A DNA stretch of 62,631 nt from Solobacterium sp. Its GTDB lineage: Bacteria; Bacillota_I; Bacilli_A; Erysipelotrichales; Erysipelotrichaceae. A program made the translations under genes and the position numbers. Shown here in pieces: positions 10,330 to 18,563 of the stretch; the first letter of the stretch is position 1, and each line of letters begins with the position of its first letter. The notes below the pieces were generated by a model. The model ran no database searches. It was not told the origin of the DNA and saw only the letters and a program-made list of their open reading frames with translations. The stretch is from contig JAKVJO010000002.1 of assembly GCA_022486935.1 (NCBI GenBank), positions 1-62,631 on the forward strand. The letters run 5' to 3'.

Positions 10330-11736
10330 TTATTTGACTTCGGTTCCGGTGCTGGTCAGGGCATCGTCCCACTTGGTATTCCATTCGCCCATGATGTCAT
10401 CGAAGGTCTGGCTTCCGGTGGAAGCTGCTTCAACAATGGCTGCGACCTTTTCCTTGCCGCCCTGTTCAACATTCAGTTCAGAAGCGTCATTGAGATCATT
10501 GAGCAGTGTTTCTTCTCCCTTGACGGAAGGTTCATCAGCGATGAATTCAACGTTGTTGTCCTGGAACGGCTTGTAGAGATCCGGCATGGAGGTATCGCCT
10601 GGTGTCAGCGGCAGACCGCCTTCATTGGCAGTGAAGCCGGACTGCTCAGTCATCCACTTCACGAAGATCTGAGCTGCTTCAATTGTCTCTGCATCATCCT
10701 GGTTGTTGATACCGAAGCAGTAGTCAGGTGCTGCAGTTGCGTACTGTTTTCCATTGACGGTGATCGGGAACGGCATATAGCCGACATCATCTGCGTTGTC
10801 ACCGGCCTGCTGGATCTGGGTCACTGCCCAGCTGCCCAGTACCATGGTGCCGATCTGGCCGTTGTTCAGCATGCCTTTGGAAGAGTTCCAGTCTGTGGTT
10901 GTGTAGTCATCTTCGGTCAGACCGTTGGAGACTGCATCGTAGAGAATCTTGTAGACGTTGTATGAGTGTGTGCCATCGCCCGGATCTGTAAACGGGTCCT
11001 TGGTGTGGAGCAGTTCCTGGTTGGTATACAGGGAATCGCCGGTAGCGGTAACACCGATGTAGTCATCCCAGGCAGACAGTGTCCATCCTTCTGCATAGTT
11101 GGTATACAGCGGAATGACATCCGGTTCCTTTTCCTTGATCATCTGAAGATCCTCGATGAATTCTTCCGGTGTCTTCGGCAGTGTGGTGATTCCTGCATCA
11201 GAGAATACTTTCTTGTTGTAGACAATGCCGCGGGCTGCAGCAGTGATCGGAATGCCGTAGACCTGTCCGTCATAGATCTGGTTGTTTGCATAATTACATA
11301 CGGTTGCGACTTCTTCAGATGTCCCATAGGACACAAAGTATGTGGAGAGGTCTGCTTTGGAGACATCCGGGATCATCATGATGTCGCCCCAGTCACCGCC
11401 CTGCAGGCGGAGCAGGGAGTCACTGGAATAATCCGTGATGCCCTCAACATTGATTGTGATATTCGGATACAGCTTGTTGAAGTCTTCAATATACTGACTC
11501 CAGTTCTTGCCGGCATAATCACTGGTTTCCATGTCGGTGCGGTTGGTTAAGAACTTCAGGTTGGCGGTAATGTCTGTTCCGGTTGTTCCTACTTCAATAT
11601 CCTTGTAGGCAATGGCAGTTGAGTCTGTGGATCCGGATGCTGCAGTAGATGCAGCAGCGGAAGAGCTTCCGCATGCGGCCAGTGACAGTGACATGACTGC
11701 TGCCAGGCTCACAGATACGGTCTTCTTGAACTTCAT
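10330..11736 (-). CDS. ABC transporter extracellular sugar-binding lipoprotein
   Basis: A 468-residue family 1 extracellular solute-binding protein. The signal peptide ends in the lipobox LAAC (about residue 22), so the mature protein is lipid-anchored outside the membrane. A low-complexity Ser/Ala linker follows, then a two-lobed binding domain with a typical segment GIVYNKKVFSDAGITTLPKTPEEF. It is the first gene of the operon, with a strong GGAGG site, and delivers oligosaccharide to the two permeases. A manno-oligosaccharide ligand is inferred from the epimerase and phosphorylases downstream. About 106 bp separate it from the first permease gene, with no clear terminator. Confidence 0.93.
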   Translation of the reverse strand: MKFKKTVSVSLAAVMSLSLAACGSSSAAASTAASGSTDSTAIAYKDIEVGTTGTDITANLKFLTNRTDMETSDYAGKNWSQYIEDFNKLYPNITINVEGITDYSSDSLLRLQGGDWGDIMMIPDVSKADLSTYFVSYGTSEEVATVCNYANNQIYDGQVYGIPITAAARGIVYNKKVFSDAGITTLPKTPEEFIEDLQMIKEKEPDVIPLYTNYAEGWTLSAWDDYIGVTATGDSLYTNQELLHTKDPFTDPGDGTHSYNVYKILYDAVSNGLTEDDYTTTDWNSSKGMLNNGQIGTMVLGSWAVTQIQQAGDNADDVGYMPFPITVNGKQYATAAPDYCFGINNQDDAETIEAAQIFVKWMTEQSGFTANEGGLPLTPGDTSMPDLYKPFQDNNVEFIADEPSVKGEETLLNDLNDASELNVEQGGKEKVAAIVEAASTGSQTFDDIMGEWNTKWDDALTSTGTEVK

Positions 11737-11784
11737 GATTCTTTCCCTCCTTGGGTGATTCGTTCGTATTGATTCCGATGCCGG

Positions 11785-11820
11785 TGAGTAAGCGCTTACT
11801 CATCTCGCACTTTCAGTATA
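11785..11820 (-). promoter_or_regulatory. promoter -10 and LacI/cre-like operator of the mannan operon
   Basis: On the minus strand an extended -10 (TGC TATACT, 11815-11820 plus its TGC) is followed, at about the transcription start, by TGAGTAAGCGCTTACTCA (11785-11802). This is a perfect 18-bp palindrome with the central CG typical of LacI/GalR-family operators. The inner 12 bases match the CcpA cre core. A LacI-type repressor or CcpA bound here would block transcription of the mannan operon. The LacI gene 1.4 kb away is one candidate. Confidence 0.7.
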
Positions 11821-12008
11821 GCAACCGCAGGCATTAATACATCTCTTTATCTTGCAATTTATCACCTATTATTGTGTACTTGTGAGAAAACCGTTAAGAA
11901 TGCGATATATTATCACTGTATCTGCTTTAAAATAACTCATTCTTGTGCTACGGTAAAACTATCATAGTTAATTGATTAAGTTTATTTAAGTTGAAAGGAA
12001 GAAAACCC

Positions 12009-12917
12009 ATGGATTATGAACAATTCCTGCTGGCTGCCGCAAAACCGAACCGGATGGTCAGTGAAGATGCCGACCTGCACCAGGTACTCTCCTGTTTCTA
12101 TCAATATGATGACCCCTCCTGTACCCGCTGGCTCCATCTGATGGCCCGTGGTTCCGGCAATATCCCCCAGCCGTTCTCCTTTCAATGCGCGGCTGCCCCG
12201 GAAGATACGGTGATGCTGATATTCATGACCAGAGGTGCGCTGCATCTTGACCGCAATGAACAGACCGTCTCTGTATCTGCCGGCCAGTTTCTGATCTACC
12301 CCTGTGATCAGCCGTTCTCCTTCGCTTCCCAGGTATTGCCCTGTGCCTTTGAAACATACGTCATTACCGGCCAGAGCCTTGCCCTGTATAAACCGCTGCT
12401 CAAGCACCATTATGTCTATGCCAGCAAGGACTATCCCATACTGCGCTTCCGGCTCGATGATCTCTCCAGCATTCCCGGCCAGCTGAGCCCTTCCGGCCTC
12501 ATTGAAATGAACCGCTGTCTGACTGACATCCTCTCTGTCTTTGCAACACTGGCAGCACCGGAGCAGAGTGCGTTGAGCACCAGGACACTGCCTGCTTACC
12601 TGATTGCCATGCACAACTTCATCCAGACAGACTGCAGCGGAGAGTTCTCCCTGTCAGAGTGTGAGGAACTGTACAGTGTCAGCCGCTACCGCCTGTGCCG
12701 GGAATACAAGGAAGCCTATGGGATCTCTCCCCTGCAGGATTACAATGCCTGCCGGATGCGCCAGGCTGAAAAGCTGCTGACCTCAGATCTGCAGATCCAG
12801 GAAGTCAGCCGTCAGGTAGGCTATGAGAACGTCAATCACTTTATCCACCTGTTCCGCAAGGCAACCGGTATGACACCAGGCAAATTCAGACAGATGGAGC
12901 GGGCAGGAAAGTTCTGA
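12009..12917 (+). CDS. AraC family transcriptional regulator (mannan operon)
   Basis: A 302-residue regulator with an N-terminal cupin-like sensor domain (VSAGQFLIYPCDQPFSF, around residues 85-105) and a C-terminal double helix-turn-helix of the AraC family (about 200-300; YRLCREYKEAYGISPLQDY, then EVSRQVGYENVNHFIHLFRK). The ATG at 12009 is preferred over an in-frame TTG at 11991 because AAGGAAG lies just upstream. It is transcribed divergently from the sugar-binding protein gene, with 272 bp between them, so it most likely activates the mannan operon in response to an oligosaccharide. The intergenic region holds AT-rich promoter-like sequence but no repeat I could assign to it. Confidence 0.93.
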   Translation: MDYEQFLLAAAKPNRMVSEDADLHQVLSCFYQYDDPSCTRWLHLMARGSGNIPQPFSFQCAAAPEDTVMLIFMTRGALHLDRNEQTVSVSAGQFLIYPCDQPFSFASQVLPCAFETYVITGQSLALYKPLLKHHYVYASKDYPILRFRLDDLSSIPGQLSPSGLIEMNRCLTDILSVFATLAAPEQSALSTRTLPAYLIAMHNFIQTDCSGEFSLSECEELYSVSRYRLCREYKEAYGISPLQDYNACRMRQAEKLLTSDLQIQEVSRQVGYENVNHFIHLFRKATGMTPGKFRQMERAGKF

Positions 12918-12921
12918 TTAT

Positions 12922-13031
12922 TTGAAAAGTGTAGTTTTCACCCATCATTTTTCATTGAAAAGTGTAGTTTTTGATCGTCTATTTCTATTGAAAAGTGTAT
13001 ATTTCAGGCATCAGAATCTATTGAAAAGTGT
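12922..13031 (+). repeat. four-copy direct repeat at exactly 33-bp spacing
   Basis: The core TTGAAAAGTGT begins at 12922, 12955, 12988 and 13021, each 33 bp after the last. Copies 1 and 2 extend to TTGAAAAGTGTAGTTTT. The 22-bp stretches between the cores differ. The array starts 4 bp after the AraC stop. About three helical turns separate the units, so a protein would meet them on one face of the DNA. The same period recurs in front of two DUF4143 ATPase genes (30586-30670 and 60462-60510). I read it as an operator array left behind by a deleted ATPase gene; an end of an insertion sequence is the alternative. Confidence 0.7.
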
Positions 13032-13065
13032 GAGAGACCTCCCACAAACGGCTTAATGATCATGA

Positions 13066-13173
13066 TTTTTCTCGCGTCTATATTTGCGGGTTTCCAAGTT
13101 CGTTATAAAAGCAGACGGTAAGATCACCTATCTGCCCATATATGACGTCATGTTCTTTGAGAATCACCGCTGA
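13066..13173 (+). pseudogene. C-terminal stub of a probable DUF4143-type ATPase
   Basis: An open frame of 35 codons with no start, ending at a TGA (13171-13173). Its residues include LYLRVSKFVI and GKITYLPIYDVMFF. This resembles the last strand and helix of DUF4143 proteins, where a short R-x-S strand is followed by a P-x-Y/F motif; the 30697 ATPase in this window ends in a comparable way (IKFYSGN then DIISFPHFTAFLL). Together with the 33-bp repeat array just upstream, it looks like the two ends of an ATPase gene whose middle was deleted. Assignment by eye only. Confidence 0.45.
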
Positions 13174-13176
13174 TCT

Positions 13177-14214
13177 TCAGGCAAACGGCACCGGCGGAGC
13201 GATCCTTGCGGCACTTTCACGTTCAATGAATCTGCCCTGGATCATGGAGACACCATTGCTGTACTCCGCATTTTCAATCTTGTGGGTAATGACATGGACC
13301 GCTCTTGCGACCATGTCTTTGATATTAATCTCATAAGTTGTAATACCGGTCTCACCAAACTGATCTGTCACGTAGTTATCAAAGCCGACAACTGACACAT
13401 CTTCCGGTACACGGTATCCCAGTTCCCGCAGCTGTCTGATCAGTACGCTGGCACTCAGGTCACAGTTGCAGAAGAAGGCAGTCGGCATCTCCTTCGGCAG
13501 TTTAAAACCTTCTTTCTGGAATACCATGCCAGTGACCTTGTCACGGTCTTCAATGACCATTGCCTGTTTCAGGTCAATGCCATGTTTCATCAATGATTTG
13601 CAGTAGCCGATATAACGGTCATCAATGGAAGAGGTCATGCGCAGTGTTCCCACAAAGCCGATCTTCTGATGACCAAGGGAAAACAGGTAATTTGTCATCA
13701 GGTATCCGCCCGGCATATTGTTGGACACCACTGCATCTGCACAGGATGTCTCAGAAGTATCCAGGCTGACCATCGGCACCTTTGAACTGCTGACCAGCAT
13801 ATCTGCGTATTCTCTCTGGAACGAGCCAAGGATAATGACTCCGTCTACCCGTTTCTCAATCATGATGTTGGGTGTCTCCAGACTCTCTTCCGCTGCAGCA
13901 CTGACAACTTCCAGTACGGAGAAGCAGTGTTTCTTCATGGCCCGCTGGGTCAGCTGCTGATAAACAGACCAGTAGAACGACTGGTCTTCTTTCAGGTAGC
14001 GTTCCGCAACCAGTACACCGATCGTATGGCTGATACTTGGCTGCTCATCTTTCTCGGACTTCCGGTATCCCAGATCATCTGCGATTTTCTGGATCTGTTC
14101 CCTGGTTTCTTCACTGACACCCTTCTGACCTGACAGTGCCTTGGATACTGTTACCACACTGACATTCATTTCCCTGGCGATGTCACTCATTTTTACTTTT
14201 TTCTTTGGCCGCAT
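13177..14214 (-). CDS. LacI family transcriptional regulator
   Basis: A 345-residue repressor with the N-terminal LacI helix-turn-helix and hinge (MSDIAREMNVSVVTVSKALSG, then REQIQKIADDLGYR, residues 9-52), followed by a periplasmic-binding-like effector domain (about 60-340). Its start at 14214 follows AGAGGG. An extended -10 (TGC TATAAA) lies upstream, with a long inverted repeat at its -35 side, which points to autoregulation. Neighbouring sugar operons, above all the mannan operon with its LacI-type palindrome, are plausible targets. The stop is 4 bp from the ATPase stub at 13173, with the two facing each other. Confidence 0.93.
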   Translation of the reverse strand: MRPKKKVKMSDIAREMNVSVVTVSKALSGQKGVSEETREQIQKIADDLGYRKSEKDEQPSISHTIGVLVAERYLKEDQSFYWSVYQQLTQRAMKKHCFSVLEVVSAAAEESLETPNIMIEKRVDGVIILGSFQREYADMLVSSSKVPMVSLDTSETSCADAVVSNNMPGGYLMTNYLFSLGHQKIGFVGTLRMTSSIDDRYIGYCKSLMKHGIDLKQAMVIEDRDKVTGMVFQKEGFKLPKEMPTAFFCNCDLSASVLIRQLRELGYRVPEDVSVVGFDNYVTDQFGETGITTYEINIKDMVARAVHVITHKIENAEYSNGVSMIQGRFIERESAARIAPPVPFA

Positions 14215-14271
14215 CGTGTATTCCCTCTGAATGAATCAAATCACTTAATTTATAGCACGCTTTTGCTAAAA

Positions 14272-14302
14272 TAAACTAACGGAACTCATTTTCGTTAGTT
14301 TA
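14272..14302. promoter_or_regulatory. inverted repeat upstream of the lacI-type gene
   Basis: TAAACTAACG (14272-14281) and CGTTAGTTTA (14293-14302) form perfect 10-bp arms around an 11-bp spacer. Pairing continues outward by two more bases, then CTAA/TTAG after a single extra base. It lies just upstream of the extended -10 of the LacI gene and 32 bp past the histidine kinase stop. It may be the autoregulatory operator of the LacI protein. It could also act as an AT-rich terminator of the two-component operon, as both genes run on the minus strand. Confidence 0.55.
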
Positions 14303-14333
14303 TTTAGTAAGACAATCGATAATTATTTGGAAT

Positions 14334-16235
14334 TCAAGAAATTTCAGGCCCGTTTGCGGTAGGAAGTACTACTTCCGCCGTGAACTGATCCCCTTCAATC
14401 CGGATATTGAACGCTCCGCCCTGAAGTTCCGCCAGACTCTTTGCAATACTGAGGCCCAGTCCGCTTCCTTCGGTATGCCTGGATGCATCTCCCCTGACAA
14501 ACCGCTCCATCAGTTCATCTGCCGAGATCCCCAGCGGAGTGCTGGAGGTGCTGCTGATATGAATCGTGCATGCTTTCCCGTTTACAGCTGCATTGATATA
14601 GACTCTGGTGCCGGCAAGAGAATACTTGCAGGCATTGCTCAAAAGATTGCTGAGAATGCGCCAGGTCAATCTTCCATCTGCGTATACAGCAATGGATGGG
14701 TCTTCCATCTGAATGACTGATTCAAGATGTGCCTGCTTTAGTTTCTGCTGGTATTCTCCCTCTGCCTGTACCAGTAATTCCCTGAGATTGATGTTTTCAG
14801 GGTGCACTTCAATCGCCCCGCTGGCGGCCCGGGAAGCTTCTATCACGTCTTCTGTCAGCCGTTTCAAACGCCTGCTCTGACGGTCCAGTGCTTCAATGTA
14901 TTCCGTTTCCTGTTCCGGTGAATGCTCCTGCTTCAAGAGATCTACATAACTGATGATACCGGCCAGCGGTGTTTTCAGATCATGCGACACATTGGTGATC
15001 AATTCTGTGCGCAGACGCTCTGATTTCATTTTCTGATTCAGACTGTTCTTCAGTCCGGAATTGATGTGTTCCAGGTCCTCTTCATGTTTCTTCAGATCGT
15101 GAAACAGAATTGCTCTTTCGTGATCTGTAATCTGTTCTTCATAGTTTCCTTCTGCCATTGCCCGGCCAGTGTTCAGCGTCACCTGGAATCCTGCCGCACT
15201 TCTGATTGCGGCAGCTGTCACGATGATCACGAAGATCAGATAGATCAAAGACAGCATCCCATGATGCATATACCTGACATATACATATATCTGCGACAGC
15301 AGCAGTACAACAGCAGTGACATCAATCAGTACCGGAGAAGGAATATCCACGGTGTGCCGTTCAGTCCACCCTGCCAGTCTGTTAAGCAGTGTGTTTAAAA
15401 CCAATGTGCCGTTTTTCTTTCTGATTACAACGGTCTGCACAACTGCCGCCGCGGCAAATGATCCAGCCCCAAAGCACGCAGCGATATACAGCAGACTGGA
15501 ATACACATGATTCATGTCCGGAGAATATATTCCCAGATCCTTGATTGCATAATTCAGGGGAACTTCTGCAGGAGCCAGGCAGGTCAATGCATAGAACATC
15601 AGCACCAGCAACAGAATCGATACACCAAACGGCAGCCTGTCAAACCAGTTCGCTGCAGTTTTGCCGCGGCCCAGCAGCACCAACAGCACTAGAACTCCGA
15701 TCAATGCGACTGCGACAGTCGGTGTATACCAGAAACGCCATCGATAAACTGTATCAAAGACCACATTCTGTACTTTGATCAGATCCATTGCCTGCAGTGA
15801 CTGACTGACTTCAACGAAGATAAATTCATCTGCCGACTTGGCGTCACTCAGTGAATCTGTGCGGATCATATTACAGTCCGCATCCATTTTGTAGTAGGTC
15901 TGATATGCCGCATCACCGAATGCCTGATTATATGAGATCGCCTGAATCATACCTGATTCATCTTTCCGATACAGTTCGTAATGCAGATTGGAATGATCAC
16001 TGGAATAGGTGCTCTGCAGATAAGATTCCTTTTTAGCGTGATTATGGATGTCTGCCAGCAGATACTGCATGGAATCCTGGAATCTGTTGGTTTCATATAC
16101 CTGTGTCGTTCCGCGGTTGATGTCGAATTCCTGTACGAGTGTCATGCCGGTGATACCAAGTCCGGCAATCACACCAAGCAGCACCAGCACAATGATCATT
16201 CCTGCATGTTGAGCAGGCGTATACTTACGCTTCAT
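14334..16235 (-). CDS. membrane sensor histidine kinase
   Basis: A 633-residue sensor kinase. A first membrane segment (about 11-33) is followed by an extracellular region of roughly 140 residues and then a block of several membrane segments (about 170-350). The HisKA domain contains NVSHDLKTPL with the phosphorylated His418, and the ATPase domain has N-box RILSNLLSNACKYS and G-box GSGLGLSIAKSL. The start follows a GGGGGG-type site, 3 bp after the response regulator stop. The stimulus is not evident; the multi-spanning sensor block is unlike simple VanS or PhoR kinases. Confidence 0.93.
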   Translation of the reverse strand: MKRKYTPAQHAGMIIVLVLLGVIAGLGITGMTLVQEFDINRGTTQVYETNRFQDSMQYLLADIHNHAKKESYLQSTYSSDHSNLHYELYRKDESGMIQAISYNQAFGDAAYQTYYKMDADCNMIRTDSLSDAKSADEFIFVEVSQSLQAMDLIKVQNVVFDTVYRWRFWYTPTVAVALIGVLVLLVLLGRGKTAANWFDRLPFGVSILLLVLMFYALTCLAPAEVPLNYAIKDLGIYSPDMNHVYSSLLYIAACFGAGSFAAAAVVQTVVIRKKNGTLVLNTLLNRLAGWTERHTVDIPSPVLIDVTAVVLLLSQIYVYVRYMHHGMLSLIYLIFVIIVTAAAIRSAAGFQVTLNTGRAMAEGNYEEQITDHERAILFHDLKKHEEDLEHINSGLKNSLNQKMKSERLRTELITNVSHDLKTPLAGIISYVDLLKQEHSPEQETEYIEALDRQSRRLKRLTEDVIEASRAASGAIEVHPENINLRELLVQAEGEYQQKLKQAHLESVIQMEDPSIAVYADGRLTWRILSNLLSNACKYSLAGTRVYINAAVNGKACTIHISSTSSTPLGISADELMERFVRGDASRHTEGSGLGLSIAKSLAELQGGAFNIRIEGDQFTAEVVLPTANGPEIS

Positions 16236-16238
16236 GAT

Positions 16239-16955
16239 TTACCCCCCTGAAGATTCTTTTCCGGCTGGATCTTCGATTTTATATCCATGTCCCCACACCG
16301 CTTTCAGATATCTTGGCTCTGATGGATCAAGTTCAATCTTCTCCCGGATGTGACACATATGCACTGTCACAACATTATCACTGCCCAGCGGCGTTTCTTT
16401 CCACACCTGCCGGTAGATCTGATCGGTTGAATATACTTTGCCCGGATGAGACATCAGCAGTTTCAGAATCTCGTATTCAATATGTGTCAGGGATACCGCC
16501 TTGCCATCAAGTGTGACTGTCTTTTCATCATCGTTGAGATCAATGGGTCCGACTGTCACAGATGCCTTGATTCCTTCTGCTCCGCCAAGCTGTTTATATC
16601 TGCGCAGCTGAGATTTCACTCTTGCGACCACCTCTGTCGGATTGAATGGCTTGGTGATGTAATCATCTGCACCGATGCCGAGCCCCTCGATCTTGTCGCA
16701 GTCTTCCCCTTTTGCCGTCAGCAGGATGATTGGCACATTGGATGTCTCACGCAGTCTGCGAGTCGCTTCGATTCCATCCATTTCCGGCATCATGATATCC
16801 ATCAGCACCAGATCAACCTGATGCGCAGTCAAAAGATCCAATGCCTGCCTTCCGTTTTCAGCTGTCAGCACTTCATATCCGGCATTATCCAGATAGATCT
16901 GCAATGCACGCAGCAGATCTTTCTCGTCATCCGCAACCAGAATTGTGTCTTTCAT
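16239..16955 (-). CDS. OmpR/PhoB family response regulator
   Basis: A 238-residue regulator with an N-terminal receiver domain (acidic pair Asp9-Asp10, phosphorylated Asp53 in LVLMDIMMPEMDG, Thr and Lys at ILLTAKG and TKPF) and a C-terminal winged helix (about 125-232; YSTDQIYRQVWKETPLGSDN). It is the first gene of a two-gene operon with the histidine kinase and has a strong GGAGG site. A pair of CTTAAC repeats 10 bp apart lies upstream, which is typical of binding sites for this family and suggests autoregulation. Target genes cannot be told from the window. Confidence 0.95.
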   Translation of the reverse strand: MKDTILVADDEKDLLRALQIYLDNAGYEVLTAENGRQALDLLTAHQVDLVLMDIMMPEMDGIEATRRLRETSNVPIILLTAKGEDCDKIEGLGIGADDYITKPFNPTEVVARVKSQLRRYKQLGGAEGIKASVTVGPIDLNDDEKTVTLDGKAVSLTHIEYEILKLLMSHPGKVYSTDQIYRQVWKETPLGSDNVVTVHMCHIREKIELDPSEPRYLKAVWGHGYKIEDPAGKESSGG

Positions 16956-17003
16956 CTTCCCTCCTGCTTACACTGACATTGTAGTAGGTATCCTGATAAA
17001 ACG

Positions 17004-17021
17004 CTGTTAAGAACCGTTAAG
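17004..17021 (-). promoter_or_regulatory. direct repeats at the two-component promoter
   Basis: On the minus strand CTTAACGGTTCTTAACAG contains two CTTAAC units exactly 10 bp apart, about 50-65 bp upstream of the response regulator start and just before a TACAAT -10-like hexamer. The layout fits OmpR/PhoB-type activator sites replacing a -35 element. Confidence 0.5.
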
Positions 17022-17035
17022 ATTTGATTAAACCA

Positions 17036-17065
17036 AAAAGACTGCATGCCGGCATGGCACACAGT
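17036..17065 (-). terminator. intrinsic terminator after the DUF234 ATPase gene
   Basis: On the minus strand GACTG and CAGTC enclose the self-complementary CATGCCGGCATG, followed by TTTTT. It lies 12 bp past the ATPase stop and separates that gene from the two-component operon. Confidence 0.65.
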
Positions 17066-17076
17066 CAGTAATTCAG

Positions 17077-18474
17077 TCAGTATGGGCTGACCAGTTTGAG
17101 ATCGTCCCTCTTTTTTGCCAGTGCTTTCAGCTCTGGAGTGAAACCACTGATACTGAAGAGAATGTAGCAGACAGTACGCTGTTCCCTGTTCCACTTCACC
17201 AGCGGAACCTTCTGCTCCAGCTCATGAAGGATATTGATGCCAACCGGTTCCTTCCAATACTTGCACTCCCCGACGAGCATTGTCTTTTCTTCTTCATTCA
17301 CTCCAACCACATCAATCTCATTGCCGGCACGGTCCCACCATCTGCCGATCCGCTCAAAGAGACACGGCCATTCTCCATTGCCGGAGAGTTCCCAGGTCTT
17401 TTCACGGCAGATATCTTCGTATACGTATGCAGTGTGATTATCTGCGAGATGCTGGCGGATACGCTTCTCTGCCGCAGCCGTTTCACCAAGTTCGAGATAA
17501 TTCTTGTATGGATATACATAACGGAACCAGAAACAGAAGAAGTTATCTTTGATCTTGTACTGCCCCATCTTACTCTTGGCGGGATTGCTTTCAGTGACAG
17601 GTACTTCACGTTCCAGAATATCAAGATCAATCAGGGTATTCAGATACTTGGATATTCCAGTCTGCGGAAGCTGCAGTACTGAGGCTATTTCAGAAATCTT
17701 ATGGCTGCCTGCCGCAATCACTTTGATCAGTGAGAAATAACTGCCGATCTCCTGCACTTCACCGCTCAGGATAAAGGTCGGTTCATCATACAGAAATCCA
17801 GAAGTTGAGAGCACCTGTTTTTTGATCGCAGTATCAATATCCTTTTCCTGATCAAACAATTCAATATACTTCGGAATGCCGCCGGTCACGGAATAATACT
17901 CCACCAGAGAGCGTGCACTCAGTTTTGGATAGCACTCTGAATAATATCGGAACGGAACCTGTTTCAATTTGATCTGTGAAGTTCTGCGTCCATACAGCGG
18001 AGAATCATAATTCAATGTCTGATCCAGCATCATGGAGATCAGAGATCCACACAGAATCACCATCACATTCTTATCTTTCAGTCTGGTATCCCAGATCTTC
18101 TGAACGATCGAAGGAAACGCAGGATTCGCTTTGCCCAGATATTGAAACTCATCCAATACGATGATCTGTTTCTGTTTGCGCTTTTTCTTTGTCAGTTCAT
18201 CAAACAGAATATCCCAGGAATTGATTTCTGCAGTTTTCAGCAGTGCACTGTCCAGATAATCTGCGGCAAGATTGCGGAATGCATTCCGGTTCTGGACTTC
18301 AGATTCCCTGGTCGCAAGAAAATAGATGGCATCCTTATCCTTGATGAACTCTCTGATCAGTGTTGTCTTGCCGGTTCTTCTGCGCCCATACAGCACTACA
18401 AAAGAAGAACGCTTTGCCTGATACTCCGCATTCAGTGCCTGCAGTTCAGTTTCACGATCGATAAATTTACCCAT
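17077..18474 (-). CDS. DUF234-type P-loop ATPase with winged helix and nuclease-like tail
   Basis: A 465-residue protein of the archaeal-type ATPase/DUF234 group. Walker A is GRRRTGKT (30-37), Walker B is IVLDEF (105-110), and LCGS near 141 is the sensor segment. A clear winged helix follows (about 250-292; HKISEIASVLQLPQTGISKYL). The C-terminal domain has a PD-(D/E)XK-like pattern, EIDVVGV (386-392) and GECKYW (402-407). The ATG at 18474 is preferred to GTG at 18489 for its GGTGG-type site. It stands alone with its own terminator and palindromic promoter repeats. Function is unknown; such proteins are considered possible STAND-like or defence-related ATPases. Confidence 0.88.
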   Translation of the reverse strand: MGKFIDRETELQALNAEYQAKRSSFVVLYGRRRTGKTTLIREFIKDKDAIYFLATRESEVQNRNAFRNLAADYLDSALLKTAEINSWDILFDELTKKKRKQKQIIVLDEFQYLGKANPAFPSIVQKIWDTRLKDKNVMVILCGSLISMMLDQTLNYDSPLYGRRTSQIKLKQVPFRYYSECYPKLSARSLVEYYSVTGGIPKYIELFDQEKDIDTAIKKQVLSTSGFLYDEPTFILSGEVQEIGSYFSLIKVIAAGSHKISEIASVLQLPQTGISKYLNTLIDLDILEREVPVTESNPAKSKMGQYKIKDNFFCFWFRYVYPYKNYLELGETAAAEKRIRQHLADNHTAYVYEDICREKTWELSGNGEWPCLFERIGRWWDRAGNEIDVVGVNEEEKTMLVGECKYWKEPVGINILHELEQKVPLVKWNREQRTVCYILFSISGFTPELKALAKKRDDLKLVSPY

Positions 18475-18495
18475 TTTGTTCACCACCACTGTTAT

Positions 18496-18525
18496 TATAC
18501 TTCAAAGTATAATACTTGAATGTAT
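18496..18525 (-). promoter_or_regulatory. two palindromic 15-bp units upstream of the DUF234 ATPase
   Basis: TATACTTCAAAGTATA (18496-18511) is a perfect palindrome with 7-bp arms. A second copy, ATACTTGAATGTAT (18512-18525), has one mismatch and begins 15 bp after the matching position of the first. They sit 22-51 bp upstream of the start and contain -10-like hexamers. The ATPase carries a winged helix, so self-binding is possible. Confidence 0.65.
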
Positions 18526-18563
18526 AATTGTTTGATTCTGACTATCCTGCATTCTACATTTGC

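Noticed and set aside
12922-13031. CRISPR array
   Set aside because: The repeat core is only 11-17 bp, there are four units, the intervening 16-22 bp segments are too short and no cas gene is nearby.
12922-13173. Terminus of an IS21-like insertion sequence with multiple transposase sites
   Set aside because: Considered because such ends carry repeats, but no transposase, no inverted partner end and no duplication is visible, and the stub resembles DUF4143 ends. Kept as the alternative.
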